Below are positions 62,155 through 64,000 of a stretch of DNA of 64,000 bases, one piece after another. A program made the translations under genes and the position numbers. The stretch is from Vanessa cardui (lineage: Eukaryota > Arthropoda > Insecta > Lepidoptera > Nymphalidae): positions 8,122,001 through 8,186,000 of the forward strand of contig NC_061143.1 of the NCBI RefSeq assembly GCF_905220365.1, given 5' to 3'. The notes below the pieces were generated by a model. It was given only the letters and a program-made list of their open reading frames with translations, searched no databases and was not told where the DNA came from. Within the stretch, counting starts at the first letter, position 1. Every line of letters begins with the position of its first letter.

Positions 62155-64000
62155 ATGTCACTAGTTATACGGAAGTCAACTGTAGACATACTATGTGCGG
62201 CGAAATGGTTCGCCAGAAGAGGTTAGTATCATAAGTTCAAACATTAATAAGTTCAAATTGCCTTCTATTTATTTATGTTTTTATAACGATTATTTATGTG
62301 GAATTATTTATGATACCTTTTACATGGATAAAAATGTCACAGCAATTTTATTTTAAAAATAGAGATTCTGTAATTTTCAGAATATAGTTTAACTGTGAAA
62401 ATAAACGATTTATACTTGTTTTTGAATTATAATTTGCACTATTTCAATGTAATAATATCAATATAGTTTATAGCCATGTTGCTTAAATTACAGATTGTCG
62501 AGCTTTATCATCAGTCCCAGAAAAGGCAGATATAGTTGAAGAAGTAAAAGAAAGAGTACCAGGGCGTAAGCCCCGAGCTCATAACCCTCTACTTGAGTAC
62601 AGGCACGTTTATCCAGAATTTCTCCCAGATCCAAATCCGAAATGGAGGAACAGCCTTCGTGAAAAGATGGAACGAGCAGATATGTTGAAGAGAAGAAGTC
62701 AAATTGACATACCAGAATTTTATGTTGGTGAGTGTGGTCTTATACTAAAACAATATTGTATATTTTTAATCTAAATTAGTTATATAGAACTTCGAAAATC
62801 ATATAAATAATCTATGTATGTTTATTTTAAATTATATTTTAGTTTAAATTGATTAAATTTTGTAATATTATGCATATATTATATTTTGAAATTTTTATAA
62901 AATATGTTTGATATTAGGTTCTATAGTAGCTGTGACAATATCAGACCCTCATGCTCAGGGAAAAACAAATCGCTTTGTGGGTATATGCATTGACCGTAAG
63001 GGCAGTGGTCTAAGAGCTGAATTTATATTGAGAAATGTTATTGATCATCAAGGAGTTGAGGTAAGTTTAAATGTAACAATATGGTTGAAGACTTATTATT
63101 TTGATATTATTAAATATATGATTAAATGAAATATGCATTTAATTAAACTTTTTGAATTGAGTTTGATTCATATTTATTATTAATTTTCAATTTTTGCAAT
63201 ATATTTATTTAAAAACGTTGTCCTGAAAAATAATAATTTTTAATATTCACTGAATATTTTAGGTTAGATATGAATTGTATGATCCAACAATTCAATCGAT
63301 ACAAGTACTTCGATTGGAGAAACGACTTGATGATAAATTGTATTACTTGAGGGATGCTTTGCCTGAGTACTGCACATTTCCATTAGATATGGACCCAGAG
63401 ATTCTTCCTGAAGGTACACCTGTACCTCTTAACCCTGTGCAGGTGAATAATTAACATTTTTAAGCAATTTGTTTTCTTTTTTTTAACTGTACAAATAACT
63501 TGTAAATTGGAATAAATTAATTGATTATCATGCGAAGAATTATTAAAGTACATATACATTTTGTGAATATCAATGGCACGATTTTTGTTGAGAAATATGT
63601 TTTTGTTTGAATGTTTTTCATTCATACATGGGGGGCCATGTAATAAATACCTCTTAATGTTAAGGAGACTGCAAAAATATGACATATTTAGTTAAAGATT
63701 GATTAATTTTCATTAAGGTTAAATTAAAACCAAGGCCTTGGCTTGAGCGTTGGGAAAGACAAGAATTAAAAGGAGTCTCAAATATTGAAGAACACTTGAA
63801 AGAAAAAGACAGAGTTCGAAGGGAACTGAGGAAGACACCTTGGGAAAAATATGATTTGATGAAACAGTACAGGTACTATTAATTTTAAGATAATCTTAAT
63901 TTCAAATATCATTCCTGCTTATTACATTTCGTAAATAGACGTAAGGTACTAATAATAAAGATATGTTTTTTTTCTTTTCTAGGAAAACAATTCCAGCTGA
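62155..64000 (+). CDS. mRpL19: MRPL19 (bL19m), mitochondrial ribosomal protein, 5' part
   Basis: Large-subunit mitoribosome protein. Exons seen: 62155-62221, 62494-62727, 62918-63060, 63263-63442, 63718-63872, and 63983 to the window end, all in frame for about 265 codons. The gene continues beyond the edge. The N-terminus is a mitochondrial targeting sequence (MSLVIRKSTVDILCAAKWFARR). The bL19 domain starts near residue 100 with GSIVAVTISDP and includes RFVGICIDRKGSGLRAEFILR, YDPTIQSIQVLRLEKRLDD and LYYLRD. The C-terminal extension (KPRPWLERWERQ) is typical of the mitochondrial form. Confidence 0.95.

Overview
This window is nuclear DNA from an insect, almost certainly a moth or butterfly. 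The genes are eukaryotic, with many short exons and GT-AG introns, and the non-coding sequence is very AT-rich. Introns and gaps are packed with short interspersed repeats of lepidopteran type: two tRNA-headed SINE families, a TTGGTGG-headed repeat and a 5'-truncated LINE tail. From memory these repeats look nymphalid, but the species cannot be fixed from the sequence. No bacterial, CRISPR or operon features are present.

Layout. At the left edge is a small unrecognised ORF (75-566). ASCC3 (+, 1169-29727) fills nearly half the window. I reconstructed 38 coding exons that splice in frame to about 2181 aa, with two complete Ski2-like helicase cassettes. Its introns hold most of the transposons. 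ALG2 (-, one exon, 31212-32474) is convergent with ASCC3. FKBP2 (-, two exons, C-terminal KDEL) follows. Head to head with it is a ten-exon divergent member of the NXF/TAP mRNA-export family (+, 36358-42751). Then come TAF12 (+, 44716-46473), tRNA-Gln(UUG) (-), a gene I do not recognise (-, 48063-58706, with a putative 9-kb last intron), SCOC (-, 60938-61601) and the 5' part of MRPL19 (+, from 62155, running off the right edge).

How the genes relate. The set is mostly housekeeping: ribosome rescue and alkylation repair (ASCC3), N-glycan precursor assembly (ALG2), ER folding (FKBP2), RNA export or silencing (NXF-like), TFIID (TAF12), Golgi/autophagy or axon transport (SCOC) and mitochondrial translation (MRPL19). 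There is no sign of co-transcription, but FKBP2/NXF-like and SCOC/MRPL19 are divergent pairs that probably share promoter regions.

Most worth a second look: the unrecognised 256-aa gene; a THAP-domain transposon remnant with a second, opposite-strand exon; a hAT-type MITE family dated by 8-bp target duplications; a 68-bp-arm foldback element with an 11-12-bp target duplication; nested insertions that give exact element boundaries; and SINEs abutting ASCC3 splice acceptors.
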